A stretch of DNA of 36,038 bases from NCBI RefSeq assembly GCF_003574465.1, contig NZ_KZ984618.1, forward strand, positions 828 to 36,865, read 5' to 3'. The notes under the pieces were generated by a model. That model did no database searches, was not told the origin of the DNA, and worked only from the letters and a program-made list of their open reading frames with translations. Source of the DNA: Methylobacterium crusticola. Lineage in GTDB: Bacteria > Pseudomonadota > Alphaproteobacteria > Rhizobiales > Beijerinckiaceae. Position 1 is the first letter of the stretch. Every line of letters starts with the position of its first letter. Below, one piece after another: positions 25,513-33,328 of this stretch. A program made the position numbers and the translations under genes.

Positions 25513-26082
25513 ATGGATCAGCGTGGGAAGCGCGCGGGCGGCGTCGACCGCCGCAGCGTCGTGGCCGGGGCCGTCGCGTGCTGCGCCACGGGACGCGCCG
25601 CCTGGGCCGGCCCGGAGGATGCCCTGCCCCAGAAGGGCGACCGGCTCGTGCTCGGGGACGGCGCGCAGGCGGGCCAGGCCGTGACCCTCGCGTCCCTCGC
25701 CGAGGAGGGGACCCTCGTGGAGGCCGTGGCGGTCGATCCCGCGGGCATCAAGCGCGACGGCTCGCGCTTCAGCAAGATCATCCTGGTCCGGGTCGCCCCC
25801 GGGGACATCGCCGAGGAGATCCGCCCCCACACGGTCGAGGGCGTGGTGGCGCTCTCGGGCGTCTGCACCCACCAGGGCTGCACGATCAGCGGCTGGAACC
25901 ACGAGGACAGGAAGCTGAGCTGCTTCTGCCACCACTCGGAGTTCCTGCCCGCCGAGGGCGGCCGGGTCGCCAAGGGCCCCGCCCGCAAGCGGCTGCCGGT
26001 CCTGCCCCTCGCCAGGGGCGAGGGCGGCGCCCTGATGGTGGCGGGGAGCTTCACGAGCAAGCCCGGGCCGGGCACCGCCTGA
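25513..26082 (+). CDS. Tat-exported Rieske [2Fe-2S] protein
   Basis: 189 residues. A twin-arginine signal is at the start (VDRRSVVAGAVACC), so it is exported folded with its cluster. The Rieske ligands are Cys118 and His120 (VCTHQGC) and Cys137 and His140 (CFCHHSEF); Cys123 and Cys139 supply the disulfide seen in cytochrome bc1 Rieske proteins. The Ser after the second His is kept (Ser142), but the Tyr that raises redox potential is Phe144, so a somewhat lower potential is expected. It lacks a normal bc1 transmembrane anchor beyond the signal, and no cytochrome b or c1 gene is near. Its position before a PQQ dehydrogenase suggests that it carries electrons from that enzyme. GGGAGG precedes ATG 25513. 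Confidence 0.9.
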   Translation: MDQRGKRAGGVDRRSVVAGAVACCATGRAAWAGPEDALPQKGDRLVLGDGAQAGQAVTLASLAEEGTLVEAVAVDPAGIKRDGSRFSKIILVRVAPGDIAEEIRPHTVEGVVALSGVCTHQGCTISGWNHEDRKLSCFCHHSEFLPAEGGRVAKGPARKRLPVLPLARGEGGALMVAGSFTSKPGPGTA

Positions 26083-26107
26083 CCCCGGGACGAGGCCGCC
26101 TCGCGGC

Positions 26108-26126
26108 GGGAGCGGCGTCCGCTCCC
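26108..26126 (+). terminator. Hairpin between the Rieske and PQQ dehydrogenase genes
   Basis: GGGAGCG (26108-26114) and CGCTCCC (26120-26126) with loop GCGTC. It lies in a 224-base gap and may cause partial termination, so the two genes could be expressed at different levels. Confidence 0.4.
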
Positions 26127-26306
26127 GTGCGCGGCGGGATCCGGCCGCACGAGAGCGGTCACCGCGCGGGCGCGGTCGCGGCACCCGCCGCGGCGCGCGG
26201 GAGGAACGAGGCCCGCGCGGCGGCAACGACGCGGGCCCGGGACGTTTCGGGTCAGAGCGCGCGGGCGGCCACGGGCCGGCCTGCCGGACACGGGAGGAGA
26301 GCAGGC

Positions 26307-28106
26307 ATGTCACGTCTCGTCAGGAAAGGGCTCGCCGCGGCGGCCCCCGTCGCCCTCGCGCTCGCCGGAGGGGTCCTCGCGCTCCCCGGGGGGGCGTCGG
26401 CGGCTCCCCTCGACTACAAGCCGGTCACCGACCAGCGCCTCGCCAACCCCGAGCCCGAGAACTGGCTGCAGTACCGGGGCAACTACCAGGGCTGGGGCTA
26501 CACGCCCCTCGACCAGATCACGGCCAAGAACGTGACCCGCCTCGTCCCGGCCTGGAGCCTGTCGACGGGCGTGAGCGAGGGCCACCAGGCGCCCCCGATC
26601 GTCAACAACGGCGTCATGTTCGTCTCGACGCCGCAGGCGCAGGTGCTGGCGATCAACGCCCGCACCGGCGAGGTGCTGTGGCGCTACCAGAAGGAACTGC
26701 CGCCCGAGCTGTCCCAGCTCCACCCGACCAACCGCGGCGTCGGCCTCTACGGCGACAGCGTCTTCGTCACCACCACGGACGCCTGCGTGATCGCCCTCGG
26801 CGCCACCACCGGCAAGGTGAAGTGGGAGAAGTGCGTCGCGCCCTGGAAGGACGGCTACTACATGACCCTCTCGCCCCTGGTGGCGAAGGGCAAGGTCGTG
26901 GTCGGCGTCTCGGGCGGCGAGTACGGCATCCGCGGCTTCATCACGGCCCTCAACGCCGAGACCGGCGACGAGGCCTGGAAGACCTACACGGTGGCCGGCC
27001 CGGGCGACCCGGCGGCCGACACCTGGAAGGGCGATTCCTGGAAGGTCGGCGGCGGCTCGGTCTGGATCCAGGGCAGCTACGACCCGGCCACCAACCTCGC
27101 CTATTACGGCACCGGCAACGGCGGCCCCTGGACCCCGGACGCCCGGCCCGGCGACAACCTCTACACCTCGTCCGTCGTGGCCCTCGACCTCGATTCCGGC
27201 GCGATCAAGGGCCACCACCAGTACCACTGGAACGACGCCTGGGACTGGGACGAGGTCTCGGCCCCGATCCTGATCGACATCGAGCGCGGCGGCCGGACGA
27301 TCCCGGCGGCGATCCACGCCGGCCGCAACGGCTACCTCTGGACGCTCGAGCGCACCAAGGAGGGCCCGCTCACCTTCGTGGAGGGCAAGCCGTTCGTGTA
27401 CCAGAACGTCTTCGCCTCCCTCGACCCGAAGACGGGCCGGCCGACCTACAACCAGGAGAAGATACCGGGCATCAACCGCCGCGCCGCCTTCTGCCCCGGC
27501 CTGTGGGGCGGCAAGGACTGGCCGCCGGAGGCCTACAACCCGAAGACGGGCCTGTTCTACATCCCGTCGAACGACAACCTCTGCTCCGAGCTCGCCGGCA
27601 CGCAGGCCGGGCTGCGCAAGCCGGGCGAGCTCTACATCGGCATCCCGATCGACGAGGTGCTGAACTCCCTGCGCCTGCGCGACGGCGTGGACAAGTCGAA
27701 GCCCTTCGCCATCGGCGCCATCCAGGCCTGGGACCCGAAGACCGGCAAGAGGGTCTGGACCCACGACTTCCAGGACACGGCCATGTGGGGGCCGCTCCTG
27801 ACCACCGGCAGCGGCCTGATCTTCGCCGGCGGCACCAGCGACCGGAAGTTCCGGGCCTTCGACGGCACCACCGGCAAGATGGTGTGGGAGACCCGGCTCA
27901 ATTCCGGCGTCACCGGCGTGCCGTCGAGCTACATGATCGACGGCGTGCAGTACATCGCCGTCCAGGCCGGCTGGGGCGTCGACGCCGACCGGATGCTCAA
28001 CGGCCTCAACGCCGTGCTGCCCGAGGAGCGGCGCGTCAGCGTGGCCCCGCAGGGCGGCGTGATCTGGGTCTTCCGGGTCATGGGCGAGGAGGCGACGGCC
28101 CAGTGA
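26307..28106 (+). CDS. PQQ-dependent alcohol dehydrogenase, methanol/ethanol family, lanthanide-type signature
   Basis: 599 residues with a Sec signal peptide (about 1-32); a periplasmic eight-bladed propeller with several tryptophan-docking motifs such as GTTGKMVW. By comparison with methanol dehydrogenase, the metal ligands are Glu205 (SGGEYG), Asn271 (GTGNGG) and the catalytic base Asp313. In the block HWNDAWDWDE, Asp315 two residues on is the extra ligand found in lanthanide enzymes (XoxF, ExaF). The vicinal Cys-Cys that touches PQQ is absent: the aligned residues before NRG are Gln-Leu (137-138). There is no haem motif, so an external electron acceptor is needed. It probably oxidises a primary alcohol or related compound; the substrate is unknown. 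The start ATG 26307 has GGGAGGAG. Confidence 0.93.
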   Translation: MSRLVRKGLAAAAPVALALAGGVLALPGGASAAPLDYKPVTDQRLANPEPENWLQYRGNYQGWGYTPLDQITAKNVTRLVPAWSLSTGVSEGHQAPPIVNNGVMFVSTPQAQVLAINARTGEVLWRYQKELPPELSQLHPTNRGVGLYGDSVFVTTTDACVIALGATTGKVKWEKCVAPWKDGYYMTLSPLVAKGKVVVGVSGGEYGIRGFITALNAETGDEAWKTYTVAGPGDPAADTWKGDSWKVGGGSVWIQGSYDPATNLAYYGTGNGGPWTPDARPGDNLYTSSVVALDLDSGAIKGHHQYHWNDAWDWDEVSAPILIDIERGGRTIPAAIHAGRNGYLWTLERTKEGPLTFVEGKPFVYQNVFASLDPKTGRPTYNQEKIPGINRRAAFCPGLWGGKDWPPEAYNPKTGLFYIPSNDNLCSELAGTQAGLRKPGELYIGIPIDEVLNSLRLRDGVDKSKPFAIGAIQAWDPKTGKRVWTHDFQDTAMWGPLLTTGSGLIFAGGTSDRKFRAFDGTTGKMVWETRLNSGVTGVPSSYMIDGVQYIAVQAGWGVDADRMLNGLNAVLPEERRVSVAPQGGVIWVFRVMGEEATAQ

Positions 28107-28594
28107 GGCGCCTCGCCGTCGCCGGCGTCGCGGCCGCCCTGCTCGGGGCGGCCGCACCGGCCCGCGCCCAGCAGGACCCGTCCGCCGCCGCGGAGGCGTC
28201 CGCCGAGGCGGCCCTGCCCTCGCGGCCTGAGGACCTGGTCGCCTACGTCACGAAGGCGCTCCGGGCCCACGACACCGCGGCCTTCGAGCGCCTGGTGAAC
28301 TGGACCGGCGCCCGGCCCCAGCGGCGGCGGCTGACGCTCTACCAGATCCGCTACAGCTTCGGCCGGCCGATCCGGTCGGCCGACCTCGAGGCCTTTCCGG
28401 CCGACGGGCTCGCGGAGGCCGAAGGGCGCGGCACGCTCAAGGCCAACATGCCGGTCACCGAGCAGCTGCGGGTGGTGTTCGACGAGCCGCCGGGCGAGGC
28501 GGGCGACCGGCCGGCCAGCGTCTTCCTCGTCGGCAGGGAGGCGGGCGTGTACCGCATCGCGCTCCTCGTCCCGACCCGGCAGGGCCGCCCGTAG
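28103..28594 (+). CDS. Small exported protein of unknown function downstream of PQQ dehydrogenase
   Basis: 163 residues. The start is GTG 28103, whose GTGA overlaps the dehydrogenase stop, so translation is coupled. Residues 1-23 are a signal peptide (VRRLAVAGVAAALLGAAAPARA). The mature part is a single small domain: a helix DLVAYVTKALRAHDTAAFERLVNW, then strands around LTLYQIRYSFGRPI, VTEQLRVVFDEPP and GVYRIALLVPTRQG. I do not recognise the family. Position and export suggest a periplasmic accessory to the dehydrogenase, for example in maturation, metal or electron delivery, as XoxJ/MxaJ are, but it is much smaller than those and not similar. There are no Cys residues. Confidence 0.8.
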   Translation: MRRLAVAGVAAALLGAAAPARAQQDPSAAAEASAEAALPSRPEDLVAYVTKALRAHDTAAFERLVNWTGARPQRRRLTLYQIRYSFGRPIRSADLEAFPADGLAEAEGRGTLKANMPVTEQLRVVFDEPPGEAGDRPASVFLVGREAGVYRIALLVPTRQGRP

Positions 28595-28676
28595 GCGTCC
28601 CCCTCCCCGCTTGACCCGACCCGCCGGGCCGGCGCAAGCGGGGAGGCAAGGCCGCACAGCACGCCCGAGGATCGCC

Positions 28677-29888
28677 ATGGACTTCACGCTCTCCCCGAGG
28701 ATCGAGGAATACCGCGCCCGGGTCGCGGATTTCGTCGCCCGCGAGGTTCTGCCGGTCGAGGCCGACCGCGCGACCTGGGACGAGCACGAGAACATCCGCC
28801 TCGACGCCCTCGACGCCCTGCGGGCCAAGGCCAGGGCGGCGGGCCTGTGGTGCCTCCAGCTCAAGGAGGAGACCGGCGGCCAGGGCCTCGGCAAGGTCGG
28901 GATGGCGGCCTGCTACACCGAGATGAACCGCTCGATCTTCGGGCCGGTGGTGTTCAACTCCGCCGCCCCCGACGACGGCAACATGATGGTGCTGGAGGCC
29001 CTCGGCACGCCCGAGCAGAAGAGCCGCTGGCTCGCGCCGATCGTGTCCGGCGCCGTGCGCTCGGCCTTCGCCATGACCGAGCCGCACCCGGGCGGCGGCT
29101 CCGACCCGTCGATGATCCGCACCCGCGCCGAGCGCCAGCCGGACGGCAGCTACCGCATCAGCGGCCGCAAGTGGTACATCACCGGCGCCGCGGAGGCGGC
29201 CCACTTCATCCTGATCGCCCGCACCTCCGACGATCCGCGCCACGGGCTCACCGCCTTCCTGTTTCACCGCGACCAGCCCGGCTGGGAGATCGTGCGCCGC
29301 ATCCCCATCATGGGGCCGGAGGAGCACGGCGGGCATTGCGAGATCGCCTTCGACGGGCTCGCGGTGGCGCCCGGGGACGTGCTCGCGGGCGAGGGCAAGG
29401 GCCTCAAGGTGACCCAGGTCCGCCTCGGGCCCGCCCGCCTGACCCACTGCATGCGCTGGCTCGGCCTCGCCGGGCGCTGCGTCGAGATCGCCCAGGACTA
29501 CGCGGCGGTGCGGGAGGGCTTCGGGGTCCGGCTCGCCGACCGCGAGAGCGTGCAGCTCATGCTCGGCGGCCTCGCCATGGACATCGAGATCGGGCGCCTC
29601 CTCGTGATGCGGGCGGCCTGGGAGCTCGACCAGGGCCGCTTCGCCCGGAAAGAGGTGTCGATGGCCAAGATCCACGTCGCCAACACCCTGCACCGGGCCG
29701 CCGACATCGGCATCCAGATCAACGGCGCCCGGGGCTACTCCAAGGACACGGTGCTGGAGTGGATCTACCGCTACGCCCGCCAGGCCCGCCTGGTGGACGG
29801 CGCCGACGAGGTCCACCGCATGGTGCTGAACCGCCACCTCGAGTCGGAGGGCCGCGGCTTCTTCGCCTGGCCGACGGCCGAGGCCTGA
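28677..29888 (+). CDS. Acyl-CoA dehydrogenase family protein (ACAD10/11-like)
   Basis: 403 residues, FAD enzyme. Conserved blocks are FAMTEPHPGGGSDPSMI (FAD/substrate binding), ISGRKWYITGAAEA, MAKIHVANTLHRAADIGIQINGARGYSKD and the C-terminal VDGADEVHR, which holds the acidic residue used as catalytic base in this branch. It introduces an alpha-beta double bond into an acyl-CoA and passes electrons to ETF. The end pattern is closest to ACAD10/11-like enzymes often used on unusual chains. ATG 28677 has GAGG six bases upstream; an in-frame ATG at 28611 has none. It lies 82 bases after the exported protein and may share its transcript. No other beta-oxidation gene is adjacent. Confidence 0.92.
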   Translation: MDFTLSPRIEEYRARVADFVAREVLPVEADRATWDEHENIRLDALDALRAKARAAGLWCLQLKEETGGQGLGKVGMAACYTEMNRSIFGPVVFNSAAPDDGNMMVLEALGTPEQKSRWLAPIVSGAVRSAFAMTEPHPGGGSDPSMIRTRAERQPDGSYRISGRKWYITGAAEAAHFILIARTSDDPRHGLTAFLFHRDQPGWEIVRRIPIMGPEEHGGHCEIAFDGLAVAPGDVLAGEGKGLKVTQVRLGPARLTHCMRWLGLAGRCVEIAQDYAAVREGFGVRLADRESVQLMLGGLAMDIEIGRLLVMRAAWELDQGRFARKEVSMAKIHVANTLHRAADIGIQINGARGYSKDTVLEWIYRYARQARLVDGADEVHRMVLNRHLESEGRGFFAWPTAEA

Positions 29889-29979
29889 TCCGGCCCCCCG
29901 CCGGGGGAGCCGCCGGGAGCCTGCCTCGGCGCAAGGGACGCGCGTGCGCGGGCGCCAAGCCGGCCGCGGGTCGCGGTTC

Positions 29980-30003
29980 GGCCCGGGGAAGCTCCCCCGG
30001 GCC
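29980..30003. terminator. Hairpin between convergent genes
   Basis: GGCCCGGGG (29980-29988) pairs with CCCCGGGCC (29995-30003) around AAGCTC. It lies just before the stop of the minus-strand binding-protein gene and could serve both strands. Confidence 0.6.
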
Positions 30004-30009
30004 GTCGCC

Positions 30010-31242
30010 TCACGCCCTCACGAGCGGGCAGCCGCCCTTGTCGAGGGGCCGGAAGGCCTCCTCGGCCGGGGTCGTCCCGATGAGCTTGTAGTAGTCCCAG
30101 GGCCCGCTGCTCTCCTGGGGCGTCTTCACCTCGAACAGGTAGGCGGGGCAGAGCTTGCGGCCGTCCTCGCGGATGCGGCCGGGACCGAAGGCGTCGTCGT
30201 CGGTCGGCATCGCCTTCATGCGGGCGACGACGTCGACGCCCGACGCCTTGGCGGCCGGGACGCCGAGATCCGCCACCGCCTTGAGGTAGTGCAGCGTCGC
30301 CGAGTAGTTCGCGATCGACGCCATGTTCGGGTAGGCGCCCTTGAGCCGCGGCAGCGCGCGCCGGGTGATCGCGCGGGTGCGGTCGTTGAGGTCCCAGTAG
30401 AAGCTCTCCGTCAGGACCAGCCCCTGGGCGGCCTTGAGGCCGAGGGCGTGCACGTCCGACAGGAACATCAGGAGCGCCGCGAGCTTCGCCCCGTGCTGGG
30501 TCAGCGCGAACTCCGCGGCCTGCTTGATCGAGTTGACCGTGTCGGCCCCGGCATTCGCCAGCCCGATGATCCTGGCGCCGCTGTTCTGGGCCTGGAGGAT
30601 GAAGGACGAAAAGTCGGCGGTCGACGGGAACGGGTAGCGGACGCTCCCGAGGACGCGCCCGCCGCTCGCCTTCACGAAGCTCCCGGTGTCGCGCTCCAGC
30701 GCGTGCCCGAAGGCGTAATCGGCGGTGATGAAGAACCACGAATCGCCGCCCGCCTTGACCATGGCGCCCCCGGTCGACCGGGCCAGCATGTAGGTGTCGT
30801 ACATCCAGGAGACCGTGACCGGCGTGCACTGGGTCCCGGTCAGGTCGGAGGTGGCCGCGCCGGTGTTGATGTAGGCCTTGTTCTTCTCCCGGGCGACCTG
30901 GTTCACCGCCAGGCCGACCGAGGAGGTCGGCACGTCGAGGATCAGGTCGACGCCGTCCCGGTCGTACCATTGCCGGGCGATGCCGGCCCCGACGTCGGGC
31001 TTGTTCTGGTGATCGGCCGCGATCACCTCGACCTTGAAGCCCTTGCTGGCGAACTCGTCGACGGCGAGCTGGGTGCAGGCCACCCCGTAGGGCCCGCTGA
31101 TGTCGCGGTAGGGCCCGGACTGGTCGTTGAGGACGCCGATCCGGATCGTGCCCGCGGCCTGCGCCCGCGGCCGGCGCGGCAGCAGGGGCGCGAGGCCGAG
31201 CCCGATCCCGGCGCTCAGGACGGTGCGGCGCGTCGACGTCAT
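30010..31242 (-). CDS. ABC transporter substrate-binding protein, Leu/Ile/Val (LivK) type
   Basis: 410 residues. A twin-arginine signal is at the start (TSTRRTVLSAGIGLGLAP). The mature protein is a type I periplasmic binding protein: IRIGVLNDQSGPYRDISGPYG, AADHQNKPDVGAGIARQW, then WFFITADYAFGHALERDTGSFV and the lobe-2 block with RIIGLANAG. The wider family binds branched-chain amino acids, aromatic acids, amides or urea; the ligand cannot be told from sequence. No livHMGF genes are near, so it must use a transporter encoded elsewhere. ATG 31242 has GGGAGG nine bases upstream. It is divergent from the monooxygenase-esterase pair. Confidence 0.92.
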   Translation of the reverse strand: MTSTRRTVLSAGIGLGLAPLLPRRPRAQAAGTIRIGVLNDQSGPYRDISGPYGVACTQLAVDEFASKGFKVEVIAADHQNKPDVGAGIARQWYDRDGVDLILDVPTSSVGLAVNQVAREKNKAYINTGAATSDLTGTQCTPVTVSWMYDTYMLARSTGGAMVKAGGDSWFFITADYAFGHALERDTGSFVKASGGRVLGSVRYPFPSTADFSSFILQAQNSGARIIGLANAGADTVNSIKQAAEFALTQHGAKLAALLMFLSDVHALGLKAAQGLVLTESFYWDLNDRTRAITRRALPRLKGAYPNMASIANYSATLHYLKAVADLGVPAAKASGVDVVARMKAMPTDDDAFGPGRIREDGRKLCPAYLFEVKTPQESSGPWDYYKLIGTTPAEEAFRPLDKGGCPLVRA

Positions 31243-31670
31243 CGGTGCGGTCCTCCCGCCGAGAGGAAGCGCCTCCGCCAAAGGTGTGTCAACGGCACGG
31301 CCCCGGTTGTTCCGGGGCGGCTCCCCCGTCCGCGGCCCGCCCCCGATGGTTCGGCACGCCTGCGCGAAGACTTGGAGCCTCCCGGGCGGGCGGCCTCTAC
31401 GCCGGATAACCCCATGTAACCGGCCCGCCGGGGAGCGGATCGGCGCCGAGACCTGGCCCGGCGCCCGGGACACCTTCGCCAAGGTGCGCGGCGAAGGTGC
31501 GCGGCGCCCGAGGTCCGGGGCAAAGTCCGGCGCCGCGGCGTTCCGGAGCCTCCCCGGTGCGAGCAGCGCAGCCTTGCGCGGAAACGGCTGGCATCGCCCC
31601 GCGAAAGCGTCGAAGATTTGCGCCTCGATGAAGGTGCCGCGAGCGCACCGGAACAGGGAGACACGCGACC
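31243..31670. promoter_or_regulatory. 428-base divergent intergenic region with inverted and tandem repeats
   Basis: No convincing gene is seen. A perfect inverted repeat, CACCTTCGCC (31471-31480) with GGCGAAGGTG (31490-31499), overlaps a perfect tandem repeat of AAGGTGCGCGGCG (31481-31493 and 31494-31506). The dyad could be the binding site of a regulator of the monooxygenase operon. GGATAACC at 31404-31411 is in an AT-richer patch on the binding-protein side. GGGAG at about 31656 is the monooxygenase ribosome-binding site. Confidence 0.5.
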
Positions 31671-33308
31671 ATGCTCACCACGCGCACGGAACCGGTCGGG
31701 GCGGAGGCGCCGGCGCGCGCGTACGACGCGATCATCGTCGGCGCCGGGTTCGCGGGCCTCTACCAGCTCCACGCCCTGCGCGACCGGCTCGGGCTGAGCG
31801 TGCGGGTCCTGGAGGCCGGCAGCGGCATCGGCGGCACCTGGTACTGGAACCGCTACCCGGGCGCGCGCTGCGACTCGGAGAGCTACTCCTACTCGTACTC
31901 CTTCTCGCGCGAGCTGGAGCAGGAGTGGAGCTGGACGGAGCGCTACCCCGAGCCGGCCGAGATCCGGCGCTACCTCGAGCACGTCGCCGCGCGCTTCGAC
32001 CTCGCCCGCGACATCCAGCTCGAGACCCGGGTGACCCGGGCGGACTTCGACGAGGAGGCGAACGCCTGGACGGTCACGACGGAGGCCGGCGAGCGCTTCG
32101 TCGCCCCCTTCCTCATCACGGCGGTGGGCTGCCTGTCCTCGGCCAACATCCCGAAGATCCCGGGCCTCGAGACCTTCGCGGGCGAGTGGTACCACACCGG
32201 CCGCTGGCCGCACGCGGGCGTCGACTTCGCGGGCAAGCGGGTCGGGCTGATCGGCACCGGCTCGACCGGCATCCAGGCCGCCCCGGTGCTCGCGGCCGAA
32301 GCCGCCCACCTGACGGTCTTCCAGCGCACCGCGAACTACAGCATCCCGGCCCGCAACGGCCCGATCACGCCGCAGGAGCAGAGCCGGATCAAGGCGAACT
32401 ACGCCGAGATCCGCGCCCTCACCCGGACCTCGACCAACGGCCACCCGTTCCTGATCTCCGAGCGCTCGGCCCACGACGCCACGCCGGAGGAGCGCCGCGC
32501 CCTCTACGAATCCGCCTGGGAGGCGGGCGGCCTGCGCTTCCGCGCGGTGTTCCGCGACCTCCTCGTCGACAAGGCGGCGAACGACACCGCGGCCGGGTTC
32601 ATCCGGGACAAGATCCGGCAGATCGTGCGGGACCCCGCCACCGCGGCGGCGCTCACGCCCACCGACCATCCCTTCGCGACCAAGCGCCCGCCCATCGACA
32701 CGGACTACTTCGAGACCTTCAACCGCGACAACGTGCGGCTCGTCGACCTGAAGGCCTCCCCGATCGAGGCCGTCACCCCCCGGGGCGTGCGCACCGGCGA
32801 CGCCGAGTACGACCTCGACGTCATCGTGTTCGCCACCGGCTTCGACGCCATGACGGGCCCGCTGCTGGCGATGGACATCCGCGGCAGCGGCGGCCGCGGC
32901 CTCAAGGAGGCCTGGGCCGCGGGCCCGCGCACCTATCTGGGCCTCCAGACGGCCGGGTTCCCCAACCTGTTCACCATCACGGGCCCGGGCAGCCCGTCGG
33001 TCCTGTGCAACATGCCGGTCGCCATCGAGCAGCACGTGGACTGGATCACGGCGTGCATCGGCCATGTCCGCGGGCACGGCCTCGTGCGCGTCGAGGCCAC
33101 GGCCGAGGCGTCGGACCGCTGGGTCGACCACGTCAACGAGGCGGCCAACGCCACCCTGCTGCCGATGGCCAACAGCTCCTGGTACCTCGGCGCCAACGTG
33201 CCGGGCAAGCCGCGGGTGTTCATGCCCTACGCCGGCGGCATGGCGGCCTACGCGCAGATCTGCGCGCGGGTCGCCCGGAACGGCTACGAGGGGTTCGCGC
33301 TGCGCTGA
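31671..33308 (+). CDS. Flavin-containing Baeyer-Villiger monooxygenase
   Basis: 545 residues. Two Rossmann motifs are present, GAGFAG (24-29, FAD) and GTGSTG (195-200, NADPH), and between them the Baeyer-Villiger fingerprint FAGEWYHTGRWP (169-180). The typical IGGTWYWNRYPGARCD is at 53-68 and VIVFATGFDAMTG in the C-terminal half. It inserts one oxygen atom next to a ketone to give an ester or lactone, using NADPH and O2. Length and motifs match cyclohexanone/cyclopentanone-type enzymes; the substrate is not readable. The esterase gene follows 20 bases later, and the product would be its natural substrate. Confidence 0.94.
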   Translation: MLTTRTEPVGAEAPARAYDAIIVGAGFAGLYQLHALRDRLGLSVRVLEAGSGIGGTWYWNRYPGARCDSESYSYSYSFSRELEQEWSWTERYPEPAEIRRYLEHVAARFDLARDIQLETRVTRADFDEEANAWTVTTEAGERFVAPFLITAVGCLSSANIPKIPGLETFAGEWYHTGRWPHAGVDFAGKRVGLIGTGSTGIQAAPVLAAEAAHLTVFQRTANYSIPARNGPITPQEQSRIKANYAEIRALTRTSTNGHPFLISERSAHDATPEERRALYESAWEAGGLRFRAVFRDLLVDKAANDTAAGFIRDKIRQIVRDPATAAALTPTDHPFATKRPPIDTDYFETFNRDNVRLVDLKASPIEAVTPRGVRTGDAEYDLDVIVFATGFDAMTGPLLAMDIRGSGGRGLKEAWAAGPRTYLGLQTAGFPNLFTITGPGSPSVLCNMPVAIEQHVDWITACIGHVRGHGLVRVEATAEASDRWVDHVNEAANATLLPMANSSWYLGANVPGKPRVFMPYAGGMAAYAQICARVARNGYEGFALR

Positions 33309-33328
33309 ACCCCGGGGAGCCGCCCGCG

